Shown here piece after piece: positions 63,083-64,000 of a DNA stretch of 64,000 bases. Made by a program: the position numbers and the translations under genes. The stretch's first letter is position 1; every line of letters begins with the position of its first letter. The notes beneath the pieces were generated by a model. That model made no database searches, was not told where the DNA came from, and saw only the letters and a program-made list of their open reading frames with translations. Source of the DNA: Micromonospora zingiberis (GTDB lineage Bacteria; Actinomycetota; Actinomycetes; Mycobacteriales; Micromonosporaceae). Location of the stretch: positions 55,501 through 119,500 of the forward strand of contig NZ_SJJR01000019.1 in assembly GCF_004331455.1 (NCBI RefSeq), in the 5' to 3' direction.

Positions 63083-63496
63083 GTGGGGTCGCGGGTGCCG
63101 TCGGTGGCATCGCTGCTCGCGGTCGCGCATCGGCACCTGCGGCTGGCCCTACCGGTCGAGTCGGCCGGCGCGGTGACCCGCAGCTATCTGGACGACGGCC
63201 GCTGTGTCGGCTGGTACGCACCGCCGGTCCCGGGCTGGCGGGTGGCGATCGACGCCGAGCGGGTCGGCGCACCGGTGCCGACGGCGCTGGCCCGCCGCTT
63301 CGGCACCGCCGACTTCTGGGCCCGCTGGACCCGTGCCGAATGCCTGGCCAAGCTCACCGACGTCCCGATCGCCGCCTGGTGGCAGCGGCATGGACTGGCG
63401 GTGCCGCCCCGCGTCGACTGGCTGTGGCGCACCCTCACCATCGCCGACCTGGTCGTCACCGTCGCCTTCGTCGCCACCGCCCCACCACGCGGGTGA
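63083..63496 (+). CDS. probable small 4'-phosphopantetheinyl transferase
   Basis: About 137 residues from the chosen start. The segment 'WRVAIDAERVGAPVPTAL' provides the D-x-E metal site, and 'FWARWTRAECLAKLTDVP' matches the W-x2-K/R-E-x3-K helix of Sfp/AcpS-type transferases. It would prime the acyl carrier protein at the start of this operon. The start is uncertain: GTG 63083, 63095 and 63104 are possible, and the frame is open through the decapeptide repeats back to the SDR gene. It follows the SDR gene by 241 bases. The family call rests on few motifs. Confidence 0.55.
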   Translation: MGSRVPSVASLLAVAHRHLRLALPVESAGAVTRSYLDDGRCVGWYAPPVPGWRVAIDAERVGAPVPTALARRFGTADFWARWTRAECLAKLTDVPIAAWWQRHGLAVPPRVDWLWRTLTIADLVVTVAFVATAPPRG

Positions 63497-63586
63497 CGAA
63501 CAGCCCGTGCTGGGTCGGTGCGTCGCCAGCGGCGGCGAGGGCCCTGGGCGAGGCATCCCCAGCCCGGGCGGTCAAGTGGCCCCTGC

Positions 63587-63778
63587 GCCCTGTCGAGCTG
63601 AACCGTTGGCGCTATCGCCCGGGCCTTGGGTGGCCTGATCCGTTGGTGTGAGCGCCTGGGGCTGCGGGTGGCCTGATCCGTTGGTGTGAGCGGCCGGGTG
63701 TTGGGTGGCCTGACCCGTCTGTGCTAGTGCCCGGGTGGCGGACGGCCCGATCCGTTTGTGCGGTCAGCTCGACAGGGC
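63587..63778. repeat. four ~38-bp tandem repeats framed by a 15-bp inverted repeat
   Basis: Degenerate units containing GGTGGCCTGATCCG recur at about 63629, 63667, 63704 and 63741 (37-38-bp period, divergence growing rightward). They are framed by GCCCTGTCGAGCTGA (63587-63601) and its perfect reverse complement (63764-63778). The unit is not a multiple of three and seems non-coding. The 504-bp stretch 63497-64000 otherwise holds only the hairpin and 21-bp repeats. Confidence 0.8.
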
Positions 63779-63810
63779 GCGAGGTAGGCACCCCTGGGCG
63801 CCTGTGGACG

Positions 63811-64000
63811 CTACTGGCCTTTCTGCCAACGCCGAGCTGTCGAGGCCGCGGCGTTGGCAACGGAAGCGCCAGGCTCCGGCACCTGAGCGCCAGGCTCCGG
63901 CACCTGAGCGCCAGGCTCCGGCACCTGAGCGCCAGGCTCCGGCACCTGAGCGCCAGGCTCCGGCACCTGAGCGCCAGGCTCCGGCACCTGAGCGCCAGGC
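63811..64000 (-). CDS. possible C-terminal end of a gene beyond the window, heptapeptide repeats
   Basis: A minus-strand frame enters from the right edge and ends at TAG 63813-63811. It reads as repeated QVPEPGA heptapeptides (encoded by the 21-bp minisatellite) and then SVANAAASTARRWQKGQ and stop. Other frames are also open, and the repeat itself gives little codon signal, so this is a weak call. If real, the protein's body lies beyond position 64000. Confidence 0.35.
   Translation of the reverse strand, partial: PGAQVPEPGAQVPEPGAQVPEPGAQVPEPGAQVPEPGAQVPEPGASVANAAASTARRWQKGQ
63824..63859. terminator. 11-bp-stem hairpin
   Basis: TGCCAACGCCG (63824-63834) pairs perfectly with CGGCGTTGGCA (63849-63859) around a 14-base loop. 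It could be a terminator of the carrier-protein operon, or lie in the coding end of a minus-strand gene. Confidence 0.45.
63866..64000. repeat. 21-bp minisatellite reaching the window edge
   Basis: More than six near-identical copies of GCGCCAGGCTCCGGCACCTG+A run to position 64000 and presumably beyond. The 21-base period equals seven codons; on the minus strand one frame gives QVPEPGA repeated, while the plus strand has a TGA in every unit of one frame. Confidence 0.95.

Noticed and set aside
63866..64000. CRISPR array
   Set aside because: The repeats are contiguous 21-bp units without unique spacers, so this is a minisatellite.

Overview
The window is high-GC (roughly 72% by eye), with GTG and TTG starts, NNC/NNG codon preference, a DivIVA-type coiled-coil protein, DUF3558-type lipoproteins, a DmdR/IdeR-like iron box and a CBM2-GH5 cellulase. 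Together these point to a filamentous actinobacterium, most likely Micromonosporaceae (Micromonospora or a close relative). No rRNA, tRNA, CRISPR array, IS element or phage gene was recognised. The only mobile element is an intein.

Layout. 1-4.3 kb: end of an ABC exporter, S26 signal peptidase, secreted FN3-CBM2 protein, BASS transporter and FAD monooxygenase. 4.4-10.9 kb: vanadium-haloperoxidase-like protein, then a metal/redox run: cation diffusion facilitator, CopD-CtaG fusion, DsbA-like and VKOR-like oxidative-folding pair, and a lipoprotein. 10.8-19.4 kb: MgtA-type P-ATPase, DedA, a three-module PAP2-kinase-flippase protein, and a glycolipid-synthase-like glycosyltransferase between two polysaccharide deacetylases. 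19.4-20.2 kb: a decayed MFS/FAD-oxidase chimera. 20.2-30.5 kb: YccF, multimodular GH5 cellulase, FUSC protein, two lipoproteins, a large LuxR regulator with a minisatellite tail, an AraC regulator and an orphan Cys-containing protein. 30.6-37.5 kb: DivIVA-like protein and an iron-siderophore uptake operon (ATPase, binding protein, fused double permease, siderophore-interacting reductase) behind an iron box. 37.5-45.3 kb: a hairpin-rich spacer, then housekeeping enzymes. 45.6-51.5 kb: a second type IIA topoisomerase pair (parE-parC); parC carries an intein directly after the catalytic tyrosine. 51.5-52.9 kb: NCS2 permease.

53.2-63.5 kb: the most interesting part. A minus-strand, translationally coupled cluster encodes PseB, PseC, PseH, PseG and a CMP-nonulosonate synthetase-like enzyme, plus a methyltransferase-like protein and a putative transferase: a pseudaminic-acid-like pathway without a visible PseI. 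Thirty-six bases away, a divergent operon encodes an acyl carrier protein, an acyl-AMP ligase, a FabG-like reductase and a probable small phosphopantetheinyl transferase. I infer that this module makes a (possibly 3-hydroxy) acyl group that the PseH-like enzyme places on the amino sugar.

The DNA also carries several minisatellites: 33-bp, 30-bp, about 38-bp and 21-bp units, three of them codon-periodic. Long-armed hairpins lie between convergent genes.
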